Shown here: positions 25,836-39,356 of the stretch, piece by piece
How the letters are laid out: each line of letters opens with the position of its first letter
How positions within the stretch are numbered: the stretch's first letter is position 1
Assembly: GCA_001767435.1 (NCBI GenBank)
Contig: MEKT01000191.1
Span: 75,111 to 139,110, forward strand
Reading direction: 5' to 3'
DNA: 64,000 bases
Source: Acidobacteria bacterium RIFCSPLOWO2_02_FULL_65_29
GTDB lineage: Bacteria; Acidobacteriota; Vicinamibacteria; Vicinamibacterales; CAVVIG01
Notes under the pieces: generated by a model
What the model was told of the DNA's origin: nothing
Seen by the model: the letters and a program-made list of their open reading frames with translations, nothing else
The model's database searches: none
Program-made: the position numbers and the translations under genes

Positions 25836-27735
25836 ATTGGATGACCGGAAGCAGCCGGGCGTTCTCCTGCTGCCGCTTCGGCGGCAGTGTCCATTCCTCG
25901 CGCAGCGCCTTGGCGTACTCCGCCTGGAAGAACGACGCCTTCATGCCGCCGTCGATGACGTCCCAGGGAAGCACGGCATCGCGGCTGCGGTCGCGGAAGA
26001 TGAAGAAGTCGGCGTCCACGCCCGACTCCTCGACCGCGGCTCGCCAGTTCTGGCCGTTGCGCTCGGCCGCTTCGATGGCGGGCGCCACGCGGCGGTCACC
26101 AAGCGACAGAAGCGCCTGGTAATAGGAGTGTCGTTCAGACTTGATGTTGAAGTACACGTTGTCGATGCCGGCCATCAAGGCGCGTAGCCGCTTGGTTTTC
26201 CGCTCGGTCACGGCCGGATCTTCCATCGGCAGCCACTGGTACGCGGTGCCAGGCTTGGGAATCAGCGGGTTCACGCTGCCGACGATGCGGCCGACCTGCC
26301 CGCGCGTGCGGGCGTGTTTCATCATCCGCTCGCGCATCTGCAGCGTCAGGTCCCGGATCGCGACGAGGTCCTCGTCGGTTTCAGTGGGGAGGCCAATCAT
26401 GTAGTAGAGCTTCAGGTTCTCGATGCCGTTGGCGAAGATCAGATCGGCGCGATCGAGGATCTCGTCGTTCGTCACCGTCTTGTTGACCACGCGGCGCAGC
26501 CGGTCGGATCCGGTCTCGGGGGCAATGGTGATGCCACGCTCGCCGCTCGAGCGCAGGATTCTCACGATTGGCTCAGTCAGGTCGTCGAGCCGGAGCGACG
26601 CCGGGCTGATGGCGTAGCCCATGTCGAGCAGGCCGGCCAGGATGCGCTCGATGTCTGGATGGTCGCAAAGCGCGATCGAAACGAGGCCCACGCGGCTGGC
26701 GTGTGGTCTGGCCGCCGCGGCCAGCTGGAGAATCCGGTCGGTGGGAAACGGTCGCACCGGCAGGTAGTTGTAGCCGGCCCAGCAGAAGCGGCACAGGTTG
26801 GCGCATCCGCGCACGACTTCCACGAGGAACCGCGCGCCGAACTCCGTTTCGGGTGTGAAGATGCTCGTGGCCGGCGGGTCGAGCGCGTCGGTGGTTTTGA
26901 CCGCGGCCTTGCGCACGGGCATTGGCGGCGGACCTGGCAGACCCGGGGCGACCGCGTATCCGGTGAGCGCACCGTCCGCGCCGTACTGCGGCTCGTAGAA
27001 CGAGGGGATGTAGAACCCGCGCTCGAGCGCCAGACGCTGGAGGAGATCGGCGCGGCTCGTGGCGTCGCGGCACGCGTCGGCCAGCGGCGGCACGAGCACC
27101 TCGCCCTCGCCCGCGGCGATCACGTCGGCGAAGAGCGCGAGCGGCTCGGGGTTCACGAAGGTCACCGCGCCGCCGATCACGATCAGCGGGTCGTGCGAGC
27201 CGCGCGCCGTCGCGTAGCTCGGAATGCCCGCCAGCTTGAGCATCGTGAGGACGTTGACGTAGTCCCACTCAAAGGAGATCGAGAAGGCCAGGATGTCGAG
27301 CTCGCCGACCGGCGTTTGTGATTCGAGCGTGAGCAACGGCGCGCGAGTGGCCACGAGCTCGGCGAGCTCCTGCTTCGGCGGCAGAAAGACGCGCTCGCAC
27401 ACGACGTCGTCGCGGTCGTTGAACAGCCGGTACACCGTCTGGAAGCCCAGATTGGACATACCGACCCAGTAGGTATTGGGAAAGGCAAGCGCCACGCGCA
27501 GACGATCGCCGTGCGGCTTGCGGACGTAGCCGGTTTCTTTGGCGAGGGTGGCGAGTGCGCGTTCGCGTTGTTGAAAGGACTTCACACCTGCCGCGGCCGA
27601 CGGGCGCCGTCGTCGTCCGGGCGCTGGCGCTCGGACGCCGGCGTTCCTGCGTGCCGGGGATCTATGTAATCTACCACCAGAGGTCGCGCGCGCGCGCCGG
27701 ACGCGGCTGACCCTTGGGCTCACTCTGCGGTTCAC
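25834..27735 (-). CDS. Radical SAM protein, TIGR03960-like, with N-terminal B12-binding-like region
   Basis: The radical SAM cluster motif [12 protein letters not shown] (three Cys, CX3CX2C) lies near residue 313. Before it is an alpha/beta region ([60 protein letters not shown]) resembling the cobalamin-binding part of MiaB/elongator-type radical SAM enzymes. The family is conserved in several phyla without known reaction and often sits beside DUF2344 and ribonuclease G genes, which are absent here. The GTG start 27735 overlaps the ftsZ stop (GTGA). The first 50 residues are Arg-rich, so GTG 27585 may be the true start. Confidence 0.85.
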   Translation of the reverse strand: MNRRVSPRVSRVRRARATSGGRLHRSPARRNAGVRAPAPGRRRRPSAAAGVKSFQQRERALATLAKETGYVRKPHGDRLRVALAFPNTYWVGMSNLGFQTVYRLFNDRDDVVCERVFLPPKQELAELVATRAPLLTLESQTPVGELDILAFSISFEWDYVNVLTMLKLAGIPSYATARGSHDPLIVIGGAVTFVNPEPLALFADVIAAGEGEVLVPPLADACRDATSRADLLQRLALERGFYIPSFYEPQYGADGALTGYAVAPGLPGPPPMPVRKAAVKTTDALDPPATSIFTPETEFGARFLVEVVRGCANLCRFCWAGYNYLPVRPFPTDRILQLAAAARPHASRVGLVSIALCDHPDIERILAGLLDMGYAISPASLRLDDLTEPIVRILRSSGERGITIAPETGSDRLRRVVNKTVTNDEILDRADLIFANGIENLKLYYMIGLPTETDEDLVAIRDLTLQMRERMMKHARTRGQVGRIVGSVNPLIPKPGTAYQWLPMEDPAVTERKTKRLRALMAGIDNVYFNIKSERHSYYQALLSLGDRRVAPAIEAAERNGQNWRAAVEESGVDADFFIFRDRSRDAVLPWDVIDGGMKASFFQAEYAKALREEWTLPPKRQQENARLLPVIQ

Positions 27736-29024
27736 CCCTCCTGTCTGCGCAGGAACGCCGGCACGTCGAACGACCCGAGGTCGGCGTCAGGATTGACGTC
27801 GGTGGCCTGCGGCGCCGCGGACGACGAGGCCAGCGGCAGCGCGGCCGGTAGGATCGGCAGGTCGAAGAGCGGCCGCCGGGAAATCGAGAGCCGCGCGGAC
27901 GCCAGCGCCTCGGGTGGCTGAACGGCCAAGGCGCCGGCGCGAGGTCTGGCCTGGTCGCCGTAGTGAGCCATGTCCACGGGCGTCTGCAGGCCCGAGGATT
28001 CCGGCCGGACGGCGGTGGCGGCACCGAAGCCGGTGGCGATCACCGTGATCTTCACCTTGCCCTTCAGCGCCGGATCGACCACCGCACCGAAGATGATATT
28101 GGCGTCCTCGTGGGCCGCCTCCTGCACGATCGTGGAGGCATCGTTCACCTCGGCGAGCGACAGATCGGTGCCGCCGGTAATGTTGATGATCACGCCGCGC
28201 GCGCCGTTCACCGACGCGTCTTCGAGCAATGGGCTCGAGATCGCCTTGCGCGCGGCCTCGATCGCGCGATCCTCGCCCTCGGCCACGCCAGTGCCCATCA
28301 TGGCCATACCCATGCCGGCCATGATCGTCTTGACGTCGGCGAAGTCCAGATTGATCAGGCCGGGAACCAGGATCAGATCCGAGATGCCCTGAATGGCCTG
28401 CCGGAGCACGTCGTCGGCCGTCGCGAAGGCGTCGGTGAGAGGGGTGGAGCGATCGATGATCGTCAGCAGCCGCTCGTTCGGGATGGTAATGATCGTGTCG
28501 ACGCAGTCGCGCAGAGCTTCGAGCCCGCGCTCGGCCTGGATCTGACGCTTTCGGCCTTCGAACTTGAACGGCTTGGTCACGACCGCCACCGTGAGCGCGC
28601 CGAGCTCGCCGGCGAGGCTGGCGATGACGGGCGCGGCGCCCGTGCCCGTGCCGCCGCCGAGGCCGGTCGTGACGAAAATCATATCGGCGCCGTCGAGGGC
28701 TTGGATGATCTTCTCGGTGTCCTCGAGGGCGGCCGATCGCCCGACGTTCGGGTCGGCGCCCGCGCCGAGGCCCTTGGTGAGCTTCGATCCGATCTGCAGC
28801 TTGATGGGTGCCGCGTTCTGGGCCAGTGCCTGCAGGTCGGTGTTGGCCACCATGAATTCGACGCCGTCGAGTCCCACGCGGACCATCCGGTTGACGGCGT
28901 TGCCCCCGCCGCCTCCGACGCCAATCACTTTGATCCTGGCGCTGGTTTCGATGCGCTCCTCTTCGAGATGCAGCCGGAGTCGCCTGGCGTCGTCCTCGTC
29001 GTGTGTATGCTCTCTGTCGGCCAT
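27732..29024 (-). CDS. ftsZ: Cell division protein FtsZ
   Basis: This tubulin-like GTPase forms the Z ring. The 430-residue product has [16 protein letters not shown], the tubulin signature [13 protein letters not shown], the T7-loop region [15 protein letters not shown], and the C-terminal peptide [16 protein letters not shown], which binds FtsA and ZipA-like partners. ATG 29024 is preceded by GGGAGCG. A 27-residue acidic N-terminal extension precedes the core. It lies 11 bp after ftsA at the end of the dcw cluster. Confidence 0.98.
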   Translation of the reverse strand: MADREHTHDEDDARRLRLHLEEERIETSARIKVIGVGGGGGNAVNRMVRVGLDGVEFMVANTDLQALAQNAAPIKLQIGSKLTKGLGAGADPNVGRSAALEDTEKIIQALDGADMIFVTTGLGGGTGTGAAPVIASLAGELGALTVAVVTKPFKFEGRKRQIQAERGLEALRDCVDTIITIPNERLLTIIDRSTPLTDAFATADDVLRQAIQGISDLILVPGLINLDFADVKTIMAGMGMAMMGTGVAEGEDRAIEAARKAISSPLLEDASVNGARGVIINITGGTDLSLAEVNDASTIVQEAAHEDANIIFGAVVDPALKGKVKITVIATGFGAATAVRPESSGLQTPVDMAHYGDQARPRAGALAVQPPEALASARLSISRRPLFDLPILPAALPLASSSAAPQATDVNPDADLGSFDVPAFLRRQEG

Positions 29025-29035
29025 TGATCGCTCCC

Positions 29036-30274
29036 TTAGAAAAACTCTTTGAAGAGTCCGCGCAGCCGGCCGGCCGCGCGCACCAGCGCACCCGCGCCGA
29101 CCAGCGACCGCGAACTGTCGGCCGCGGCATTGCGATACCCGTACAGCGCCAGGCCCACTCCGGTGGCGAACGTCGGGCTGTTGACGTGATCGGCGAGCCC
29201 GCCGACGCCCGAGGGACACCCGCGACGGATGGGCAGATCGAAGATCTGCTCGGCGATCTCCGGCATGCCATCGAGGATCGCGCCGCCGCCGGTGAGCACG
29301 ATGCCCGAGTTGAGGCTCTTCTCGTACCCCGCGCGCCGGATCTCGTCCCACACCATGTGGAAGATCTCTTCGGCGCGGGGCTGCAGAATCTCCGAGAGGA
29401 TCCGGCGCGCCATCACACGCGGCTTGCGGCCCCCGACGCTCGCGACCTCCATGGTCTCGTCTTCGTCCACCATGCCCGAGAGCGCGCAGCCGCACTTGCG
29501 CTTGATTCTCTCGGCGTCGGGCACCGGGGTGCGCAGCCCCACCGCGATGTCGTTGGTGAAGTGATCGCCGCCGACTGCGACGACGGCGGTGTGCCACAGG
29601 CTGCCACGCTCGTAGATCGCGATGTCGGTGGTGCCGCCGCCGATGTCCACGAGCGCGACACCGAGCTCTTTCTCGTCGTCGGTCAGCACCGATTCGCTCG
29701 CCGCGAGCTGCTCCACGACGGTCTCCGCGACATGGACGCCGGCGCGGTTCACGCAGGCGACGATGTTCTGGGTCGAGCTCTGGCTTCCCGTGATGATGTG
29801 AACGTTGACTTCGAGACGTGCGCCGGTCATGCCGACCGGTGCGCCGATCCCGTCCTGCTCGTCGACGACGAAGTCCTGTGGGAGCACGTGCAGAATCTCG
29901 CGGCCCGTCGGCAGCGACACGGCCTTGGCCGCCTCGATGGCGCGGCGCACGTCTTCGCGGGTGATTTCGCGGTTCTTGCCTGCCACGGCAATCACGCCGC
30001 GGCTGTTGAATCCCTTGATGTGCGGGCCCGACAGCGCCAGATGGACCGAATCGATCTCGACGCCGGCCATCAGCTCGGCTTCCTCGATGGCCTTCTTGAT
30101 CGAATCGACCGCGGCCTCCAGGTTCACGACCACGCCGCGCCGAATGCCGCGCGACTCGGCCGCACCCAGACCCACGACGTCGAGCCCCTTGCCGTCGAGG
30201 ATCTCGGCCACGACGGCCGTGACTTTCGACGTCCCGACGTCGAGCCCGACCAAATACCGCTCCTTGCGTCCCAC
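29036..30274 (-). CDS. ftsA: Cell division protein FtsA
   Basis: This actin-like ATPase tethers FtsZ to the membrane. ATP motifs are [34 protein letters not shown] and [16 protein letters not shown]. The C-terminal amphipathic helix ([14 protein letters not shown]) is the membrane anchor. At 412 residues it is complete. It follows ftsQ across a 170-bp gap filled by a palindromic element and a word array, an unusual interruption within the dcw operon. Confidence 0.98.
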   Translation of the reverse strand: MGRKERYLVGLDVGTSKVTAVVAEILDGKGLDVVGLGAAESRGIRRGVVVNLEAAVDSIKKAIEEAELMAGVEIDSVHLALSGPHIKGFNSRGVIAVAGKNREITREDVRRAIEAAKAVSLPTGREILHVLPQDFVVDEQDGIGAPVGMTGARLEVNVHIITGSQSSTQNIVACVNRAGVHVAETVVEQLAASESVLTDDEKELGVALVDIGGGTTDIAIYERGSLWHTAVVAVGGDHFTNDIAVGLRTPVPDAERIKRKCGCALSGMVDEDETMEVASVGGRKPRVMARRILSEILQPRAEEIFHMVWDEIRRAGYEKSLNSGIVLTGGGAILDGMPEIAEQIFDLPIRRGCPSGVGGLADHVNSPTFATGVGLALYGYRNAAADSSRSLVGAGALVRAAGRLRGLFKEFF

Positions 30275-30330
30275 GAATCCTCCCGACTTGCGAGTAGCGA
30301 AGCTTCTCTTCGAATCGCCGAGTAACGGAG

Positions 30331-30378
30331 CCGAAAACCTGCCTCATTCGCATGGACATCGGCTTTAGAAGATGTCTA
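30331..30378 (-). repeat. Dispersed TAGACATC...CTAAAGCCGA element, copy 1
   Basis: Read on the minus strand, it matches 63941-63980 with three mismatches over 40 nt, including an exact shared 20-mer at the start. This copy keeps only one complete arm of the palindrome seen in copy 2. It lies between ftsA and ftsQ. Confidence 0.75.
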
Positions 30379-30462
30379 GCGACTTGCGACTTGCGTGCGA
30401 CTTCCCTTCGCCTAACGCCTCGCGACCTGCGACTCGACTAGCGACTAGCGACTCACGACTTG
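30379..30462. repeat. Heptamer word array (GCGACTT / AGCGACT)
   Basis: GCGACTT, GCGACCT, CGACTAG and AGCGACT units repeat. On the minus strand they encode the last residues (VVSR) and TAG stop of ftsQ. A few related words also occur at 30283-30299. Confidence 0.72.
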
Positions 30463-31274
30463 GGGCTTCTCGACGGGCCTCACGAATATCCGGCCGTCGA
30501 ACCTGAGATCCACGTAGTCGATCTCCGGCACGCGCGCGCGCAGCACCTCCGAGAGGTCGAGATACGACTGCAGCCGCTCCAAGAACCGATCGTCGCCGAC
30601 GTAGATCACCGCCGGATCGCCGTTCAGAATCACGGCAACGTTGTGGAGATCGGCCACATCGAGCTGCGACACCCGCTTCGCCACCGCCGGCTGAAACCGA
30701 AGCGCGGTGATCACCCGGCCGGCCAGCTCCGCGCGCGCTTCGTCGGCAGCCGCTCCGGGCCCGCCCGTGAGGGCCAACCCGTCGACGATCGGCAGATCCA
30801 GGTCGGCGTACTGCGGGCCGTACTCGTCGATCAACGTCGCGTGCTCATCGAAGAGATAGAGGTCGTGGTCGATGCGCCCGATGGCGATCGGCGCACGCTC
30901 CCAGACGGTCACGTCCACCGTCGAGGGCAGGGACCGTCTGAGCGAGGCGTCGCGCACCCAGGGCGACGCCAGCAAACGCCGGCGCCAGGCCGCCAGATCG
31001 GTCCACACGATGTGTTCCCCGCGCAACCCCGTGAGCACCGCCATGACCTCGCCGCTCGACAGCCGCTCGTTTCCGTGAACGTCGATCCGATCGATTCGAA
31101 GAACGCGGGCCTGGGCGACCACGGCGCCGCCGCGGTACGCACCGAACGCGGTGACCAGCGCGATCGCGCCGTACGTGACGACGCGCCGGAGCAGACCACG
31201 CCAGGACCCGCGCCGGCGCGCCGGCTTCACGTGCGCGCGCCGAAAACGCCGGTCGGAGGGCGCGGCAATCAGGC

Positions 31275-31278
<4 letters not shown>
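30445..31278 (-). CDS. ftsQ: Cell division protein FtsQ (POTRA domain)
   Basis: This bitopic division protein bridges early and late divisome parts with FtsB and FtsL. The N-terminus is basic and cytoplasmic, one transmembrane helix lies near 36-58 (VVTYGAIALVTAFGAYRGG), then a POTRA domain (RVLRIDRIDVHGNERLSSGE) and the FtsQ beta domain (PIAIGRIDHDLYLFDEHATL). At 277 residues it is normal. The GTG 31278 start overlaps the murC stop (GTGA). Its final residues come from a heptamer array, so the C-terminus, which in E. coli contacts FtsB, may be altered. Confidence 0.93.
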
Positions 31279-32713
<1,435 letters not shown>

Positions 32714-32720
<7 letters not shown>

Positions 32721-33901
32721 GGGACGGCCGTCGACACCAGTTCGAGCGCGTGGTCGACGATCACGCGGGCAGCGTCGGGTCGCGCGAGCGCCCGGGCGGC
32801 CTTCGCCATCCGCACTCGCGCGGCGCGGTCGGCGGCGAGCGCGAGGATCCGTTGCGCCAGCACCTGTCCCGTCATCTCGGCCTGCACCAGTACCTCGGCC
32901 GCGCCCGCAGCCGCCACGGCCTCGGCGTTTCTGCGCTGGTGATCGTCGGTGGCCGTCGGCAGCGGCACGAGAATCGCCGGTTTGCCCGCCGCCGCCAGCT
33001 CCGCCAGCGTCGTCGCGCCGGCGCGGCAGACGATCAGATCCGCGACGGCCAGACGCGGTCCCATGTCGTACAGGTACGGCTCGACTTCTGCTCGAAGACC
33101 GGCCTGCCGGTACGCGGCGCGGACCATTTCCACATCTCGCTCTCCCGTTTGATGCGTGAGACGAAGACGCACCCCTTCGGCCGCCGGCCTTCGCTCGTCT
33201 CCGTCACCCGAGCGACGGCCAGGCTCGCCGGAGCGAGCATTCGCGTAGGCGGCTAGCCGCGCCGCTGCCTCCACCATGGCCACGTTGATCGCGTGCGCGC
33301 CCTGAGAGCCGCCAAAGACGAGGATCCCGACGCCGGCGTGACTGCTGTCATTGCCACCCCACTCCCTTTCTGCCAAGACCGCGTCCAGAAATTCCGGCCG
33401 AACCGGGTTCCCGCTGACGAACGCCTTGCGACCGAAAAACACTCGGGTCGACTCGAACGTCACCGCCGCGGCGCCGACCACCGGCGCCAGCAGCCGGTTG
33501 GTCAGACCGGGCACGGCGTTCTGTTCGAGCAGCATCGTGGCCGCGCCGCGCACGGCCGCCGCCAGCACCACAGGCCCCGAGCTGTATCCGCCGACGCCCA
33601 CGACCAGGTGCGGGCGGCGCCGGCCGATGATGCGCCAGGCGTCGAGCAGGCTCACGGGCACGAGCGCTGCGCCCCTGAGGCGATCGACGGCCGACTTGCC
33701 CTTGAGGCCGCCGCTCCGGAGCACATCGAGCGCGAACCCTTCGCGCGGCACCACCCGCGCTTCGAGCCCGCGCGCGGTGCCCGCAAACGAAATCACCACG
33801 TCGGGGCGCCGCGCCAGCAGCTCCCGCGCGACGGCAATCCCGGGATACAGATGGCCGCCGGTGCCGCCCCCTGCGATCACGACGCGCAACGCCTCGCCCA
33901 T
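32714..33901 (-). CDS. murG: Undecaprenyl-PP-MurNAc-pentapeptide GlcNAc transferase
   Basis: MurG makes lipid II from lipid I on the inner membrane face. The motifs are VVIAGGGTGGHLYPGIAVA, HLVVGVGGYSSGP, VFGGSQGAHAIN and CRAGATTLAELAAAGKPAILVPLP. At 395 residues it is somewhat long, owing to a charged insert near 220-245 (ARSGEPGRRSGDGDERRPAA). Its ATG (33901) directly abuts a CTAGGAGC palindrome, so no Shine-Dalgarno is available outside the repeat. Confidence 0.97.
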
Positions 33902-33940
33902 CTAGGAGCCCGTCCGAGTAATGCCCCCGCGGGCTCCTAG
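33902..33940. repeat. CTAGGAGC palindromic element, copy A
   Basis: CTAGGAGCCCG pairs with CGGGCTCCTAG around a central CGAGTAATG-containing loop. It shares CTAGGAGC, CGTCCGAG and GCTCCTAG with copies B and C. It touches the murG start codon. Confidence 0.72.
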
Positions 33941-34004
33941 TAGGCGCTTCGCGCAAGATGACCACTCGAATTCAGGCCTCTTTCTTGCCGGCGGAGCCGG
34001 CCTA

Positions 34005-34041
34005 CTAGGAGCGTGTTCACATTTCTCGGACACGCTCCTAG
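34005..34041. repeat. CTAGGAGC palindromic element, copy B
   Basis: This 37-bp element has the arms CTAGGAGCGTGT and ACACGCTCCTAG. It differs from the reverse complement of copy C (52280-52316) at two positions only. A GCCGGC-GGA-GCCGGC hairpin lies just to the left (33987-34001). Both lie between murG and ftsW. Confidence 0.8.
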
Positions 34042-34056
34042 TGTGCGCCTCTCCCC

Positions 34057-35157
34057 TCACGGCCGAGACGACGCGTGCTGCGACACGTTCAGCAGCACGC
34101 CCATGCCCAGCAGGTTGATGAGCAGCGACGATCCGCCGGCGCTCACGAACGGGAGCGGAATGCCCTTGGTCGGCACCAGGCCGAGCACGACGCTGATGTT
34201 CATCAACGCCTGGGCCGCCACCATCGTGGTCAACCCCGCGGCCAGAAGCGCGCCGAACTTGTCGGGCGCGCCGAGCGCCACGCGCATCCCGCGCCACGCG
34301 ATCACGCAGAAACACATCAACACGAGCGAGGCCCCAATCAGGCCCAGCTCTTCGGAGATCACCGCATAAATGAAATCGGTGTGCGGGTACGGCAGATAGA
34401 AGAGCTTCTGCACGCCGTTCATCAGGCCGCGGCCGGAAATGCCGCCCGTGCCGACCGCCAGCAGGGATTGAATGATCTGGAAGTCGGTGTTGAGCGGGTC
34501 GTCCCACGGATTGGTGAACGCCAACAGGCGGCTGCGCCGGTAAGGCTCGGCCACCGCGATGATCGTGACGAGCGGCACGAGCGCCAGCGCCGCGCTGCCG
34601 ATGTAGGCGTAGTTCAGACCGGCCGCAAACACCATCGATGCCGCGATGAGCACCAACGTGACCGACGTGCCGAAGTCGGGCTCGAGCAGAATCAGCGCGA
34701 CGAGCGATCCGACGACGATGGCGATCGGCCCGAGCGAATAGCGAACCTCGTTGATGCGGTGCATGCGTCGCTCGAGCAGCGCCGCGATGAAGAAGATCGC
34801 GCCGAGCTTCGCCAGCTCCGACGGCTGAATGCCGAACCCGCCCAGCGCGAGCCACCGCCGCGCGTTGTTCACGGGCGGGCTGAACAGCACGGCGATCAGC
34901 CCGACCACCACGACTCCAAGACAGGTCCAGATGAACGCCGGCTGGCGGTACGTGCGGTAGTCGACGCGCATCACGACGCCGAGACACGTCAGGCCGAGCA
35001 GCGCCCACATCACCTGCTTGGTGAGAAACAGGTACGACTGCTGGTAGCGCTCCTGGGCCAGCATCGCCGAGGCGCTGTACACCATGACCATGCTCAGGCC
35101 CACGAGCAGGATCGTGGCCAGGAACAGAATCCGGTCCGACTTGAGTTTTCGCGCCAT
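34057..35157 (-). CDS. ftsW: Peptidoglycan glycosyltransferase FtsW (SEDS family)
   Basis: This septal SEDS glycan polymerase works with FtsI. The 366-residue product has about ten hydrophobic segments and SEDS motifs: NNARRWLALGGFGIQPSELA, ALILLEPDFGTS, VGTGGISGRGLMNG, DFIYAVISEELGLIG and GLVPTKGIPLPFVSAGGSS. RodA is a near relative, but its position between murD and murG argues for FtsW. The gaps on both sides hold palindromes or word arrays. Confidence 0.96.
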   Translation of the reverse strand: MARKLKSDRILFLATILLVGLSMVMVYSASAMLAQERYQQSYLFLTKQVMWALLGLTCLGVVMRVDYRTYRQPAFIWTCLGVVVVGLIAVLFSPPVNNARRWLALGGFGIQPSELAKLGAIFFIAALLERRMHRINEVRYSLGPIAIVVGSLVALILLEPDFGTSVTLVLIAASMVFAAGLNYAYIGSAALALVPLVTIIAVAEPYRRSRLLAFTNPWDDPLNTDFQIIQSLLAVGTGGISGRGLMNGVQKLFYLPYPHTDFIYAVISEELGLIGASLVLMCFCVIAWRGMRVALGAPDKFGALLAAGLTTMVAAQALMNISVVLGLVPTKGIPLPFVSAGGSSLLINLLGMGVLLNVSQHASSRP

Positions 35158-35207
35158 TTCTGTCTATAAAGCCCGGTTGCTCATCGCCCGACACCCTGTA
35201 AGCGGTC

Positions 35208-35314
35208 AGCAGTCATCAGTCGGCCCCCGGGCAAAGGCACCAGCTTCGCAGGCCGGGGCAGCCTGCGTTCCCAGCAGCTCGGTCCCCCACCGCAAAAGCC
35301 GACTGATGACTGCT
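35208..35314. repeat. Inverted heptamer arms (GTCAGCA/GTCATCA vocabulary)
   Basis: AGCAGTCATCAGTCGGC at 35208-35224 and its exact reverse complement at 35298-35314 form a 17-bp stem. The 73-nt interior is C-rich and not repetitive. It lies between ftsW and murD. Confidence 0.8.
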
Positions 35315-35330
35315 CACCACTCACAGACCC

Positions 35331-35350
35331 GGCGGGTCTCAAGACCCGCC
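35331..35350. repeat. REP-like hairpin GGCGGGTCT-CA-AGACCCGCC
   Basis: A perfect 9-bp stem with a 2-nt loop, directly followed on the plus strand by the murD stop codon (35351-35353). It is of the GGCGGGYCTNAAGNCCCGCC kind, related to the elements at 1710 and 10705. Confidence 0.65.
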
Positions 35351-36759
35351 CTACGAACGTCTTTCGCGCACAATCCGCGCCACCGCCTCCTTGAACCTTC
35401 GTCCCCGATCCGCGTAGTCGCGAAACATGTCGAAGCTCGCGCACGCCGGTGCGAGCAGCACGACCCCGTCCGGTCTGGCCAGTTCGAAGGCCGCGCCGAC
35501 GGCGTCCTCGATCGACGCGGCGTCGTACACGTCGACGGCCCCCGCGAGCGCCTCGCGAACGAGAGGCCGCGACGCGCCGATCGACACGACCGCCCGGGCC
35601 CGCTTCGCCAGCGGCTCGCGCAGCCGCCCCAGATCGCCGCCCTTGAAGTGCCCGCCGATGATCGGCACCAGGCCCCCCTCGAAGCTCTCGATCGCACCGA
35701 GCGCCGATGCCACGTTGGTCGCCTTCGAGTCGTTCACGAACCGAACGCCGCCCGCTTCGGCCACCACCTCCATCGCGTGCTCGAGACCGCGAAAGGCGTC
35801 GACCGCCGCGGTGATCGCCGCCGGCGCCGCGCCAACAATCGCGCCCACCGTGGCGGCAGCCATCACGTCGTCCACCAGATGGGCGCCAAGCAGGTGGATC
35901 ACGTCCAGCGGCACGAGCCGCTCGGTCCGCGTCTGTCGCCGATCGACAATCCATCCGTTCTCGACGAGCGTGCCTTCGGACACGCCCGACCGCCTCGAAA
36001 ACGCGCGCCGCGCCGCGCGGCTTCGCTCGGCGAGACGCAGCACCCCGGGATCGTCCGCGTTCACGACCGCCCAGTCGCCGGCGTCCTGGTTCTCGAAAAT
36101 CCGCGCCTTCGCTCCTTCGTACGCCGCGACGCTCGGATGGCGGTCGAGGTGATCGGACGACAGGTTCAGCATCACGGCAATCCACGGGTGAAACGTGTCG
36201 ATCGTCTCGAGCTGAAAGCTGCTCACCTCGACCACGTGCAGCGAGTCGGGCGTCGAGGACGACACCTGCGCGGACAACGGCGACCCGATGTTGCCGCCCA
36301 CCGTCGCCGTGAAGCCCGCCGTCTCGAGCACCAGCCCCGTCAACGCCGTCGTCGTCGACTTGCCTTTCGTGCCCGTGATCGCAATCACGCGGCCACGAAG
36401 CCAGCGTGACGCCAGTTCGACTTCGCCGATCACCGCCACGCCGCGCGCGCGCGCCGCCCGGACGGCGGGTTGATCCGGAGGCACGCCCGGACTGAGCACC
36501 AGCAGATCGGCGCCGGTGAAGTCGTGTCCCCCGAGCTCCAACCGCACACCGAGTGCCCGAAGCGGCGCGGCCTCGTCGACCTGGGGCCGTACGTCGGAGA
36601 GCGTGACGGCCGCGCCGCGGCGCGCCAGAAGCTCGGCTGCCGCGATGCCGCTGCGTGCCGCCCCGGCGACCGTCACTCGTTTTCCCTCAACCGAGAACTC
36701 CAGTCCCAGCCTCCATCCGTCAGCTCGCCCCCAAGCCCCGGGTCGCGAGTCCCGAACGA

Positions 36760-36763
<4 letters not shown>
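35351..36763 (-). CDS. murD: UDP-N-acetylmuramoylalanine--D-glutamate ligase
   Basis: MurD adds D-Glu to UDP-MurNAc-L-Ala. Visible motifs are KRVTVAGAARSGIAAAELL, LLVLSPGVPPDQPAV, ATP loop ITGTKGKSTTTALTGLVLE, NLSSDHLDRHPSVAAYEGAK, and FVNDSKATNVASALGAIESF with GGHFKGGDL. I chose GTG 36763 because it makes a GTGA overlap with mraY; it gives 470 residues, including about 27 before the Rossmann start, so a later start is possible. Confidence 0.95.
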
Positions 36764-37845
<1,082 letters not shown>

Positions 37846-37850
37846 CGGCG

Positions 37851-39356
37851 TTACACGACACCGGAGTTGCTGCGCCACCGGGTGAGCGCCTCGCGCGCCA
37901 CCGCGACGTCGTCGAAAGGAAGCGCCTGGCCGCCAATCACCTGATACTTCTCGTGTCCCTTGCCGGCGACGAGCACCAGGTCGCCGGGGCGCGCCAGTTC
38001 GATGGCCGTGTCAATCGCCCGGCGGCGGTCGGGTACGGCCAGCACGCGCTGCTCGCTGCCCCGCCGCGTGTCGGCGGTGATGCCACGGAGCACCTCGTCG
38101 ATGATCCGCTGCGGATCCTCGCCTCTCGGGTTGTCGGACGTGATCAGAATCAGATCGCTCAGGCGTCCGGCCACCGCGCCCATCAGCGGCCGCTTCGTGC
38201 GGTCGCGATCGCCTCCGCAGCCGAAGACCGTAATCAGGCGGCCGCGCGCCAGTGGCCGTGCCGTCTCGAGCAGATTGCGCAGCGCGTCGTCGGTGTGGGC
38301 GTAGTCGACGACCACCACGACTTCGTCTTTCGCGCCCGACACGACCTGAAACCGGCCGGGCACGCCCGCCAGATCGCGGACGCCGCGCTCGATGGCGCTG
38401 AACGACGCGCCGAGCGCCGTGCCCGTCGAGACGGCGGCCAGGATGTTGTAGACGTTGGGACGCCCGACGAGCGCCGAGCGGACGTGGAGCGTTCCCCGCG
38501 GCGTGCGGACGTCGAAGGTCAGCCCGTCGAGCGCGATCGAGAGCGCACCCGGCGTGATGTCGGCCGGACGATTGATCGCGTAGGTGACCGGCCGGCGCCC
38601 GACGTCCACCAGTGAGGCGCCGCGAGGATCGTCGAGGTTGATGAGCGCGGGAGCGCCCGGCGGGAGCATCTCGAAAAGCCGCCGCTTCGATTGAAAGTAC
38701 GCTTCCATGTCGGCGTGGAAGTCGAGATGATCGCGCGTCAGGTTGGTGAACACGCCGGCCGCGAACCGCACGTCGTCGACGCGCCGGAGCGACAGCGCGT
38801 GCGACGACACTTCCATCGCGCAGGCGCCGCATCCGCGGTCGGCCATCTCGCGCAGGAGCGACTGCACGTCTGGGGCTTCGGGCGTGGTGTGGGTGGCGTC
38901 GCGCATCTCGTCGCCGACCTTGTACCCGGTCGTCCCGAGAATGCCGCAACGCTCGCCGGCGGCCTCGAAGATCGACGCGACCAGGTACGCCGTCGTCGTT
39001 TTTCCGTTCGTCCCCGTAATCCCGACGACCTGCATCTCGTCGCTCGGATGCCGGTAGAACGCCGCGGCGAGCACCGCCAGTGCAAGCCGCGCATCGCCGA
39101 CCGTGATCCACGGCGCGAAACTGGGCGGCGCCTGGCGCTCCGACACGATGGCCACGGCGCCGCGATCGAGGGCCTGCCGCGCGAAGTCCGCGCCGTCGGC
39201 GCGAAGACCCTGTAGCGCGACAAACACGTGCCCCCGCTCCACCCGGCGCGAGTCGCACGCGATGCCGGTGACCACCGCCGATGGCGGCAGCGCTGACGCC
39301 GCGCCGTCGAGCAGCCCCTTGCGTTCGAGCTCGACGCCCAGTTCGGACCAGGTCAT
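37851..39356 (-). CDS. murE: UDP-MurNAc-L-Ala-D-Glu--meso-diaminopimelate ligase
   Basis: MurE adds the third stem amino acid. The motifs are GITGTNGKTTTAYLVASIFE, TTPEAPDVQSLLREMADRG, EVSSHALSLRRVDD, NLTRDHLDFHADMEAYFQSK and LITSDNPRGEDP. The DNPR box is the diaminopimelate signature, so a DAP-type peptidoglycan is expected. At 501 residues the length is normal and there is one copy of the ligase fold, so this is not a MurE-MurF fusion. It overlaps ftsI by 4 nt. Confidence 0.97.
   Translation of the reverse strand: MTWSELGVELERKGLLDGAASALPPSAVVTGIACDSRRVERGHVFVALQGLRADGADFARQALDRGAVAIVSERQAPPSFAPWITVGDARLALAVLAAAFYRHPSDEMQVVGITGTNGKTTTAYLVASIFEAAGERCGILGTTGYKVGDEMRDATHTTPEAPDVQSLLREMADRGCGACAMEVSSHALSLRRVDDVRFAAGVFTNLTRDHLDFHADMEAYFQSKRRLFEMLPPGAPALINLDDPRGASLVDVGRRPVTYAINRPADITPGALSIALDGLTFDVRTPRGTLHVRSALVGRPNVYNILAAVSTGTALGASFSAIERGVRDLAGVPGRFQVVSGAKDEVVVVVDYAHTDDALRNLLETARPLARGRLITVFGCGGDRDRTKRPLMGAVAGRLSDLILITSDNPRGEDPQRIIDEVLRGITADTRRGSEQRVLAVPDRRRAIDTAIELARPGDLVLVAGKGHEKYQVIGGQALPFDDVAVAREALTRWRSNSGVV

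Noticed and set aside
34057-35157. RodA instead of FtsW
   Set aside because: Sequence motifs are shared by both, but the position inside dcw between murD and murG supports FtsW, and no mreB, mreC or pbp2 is adjacent.
37851-39356. MurE-MurF fusion to explain the missing murF
   Set aside because: The product has one ATP loop and one DNPR box in 501 residues, the length of a single MurE.
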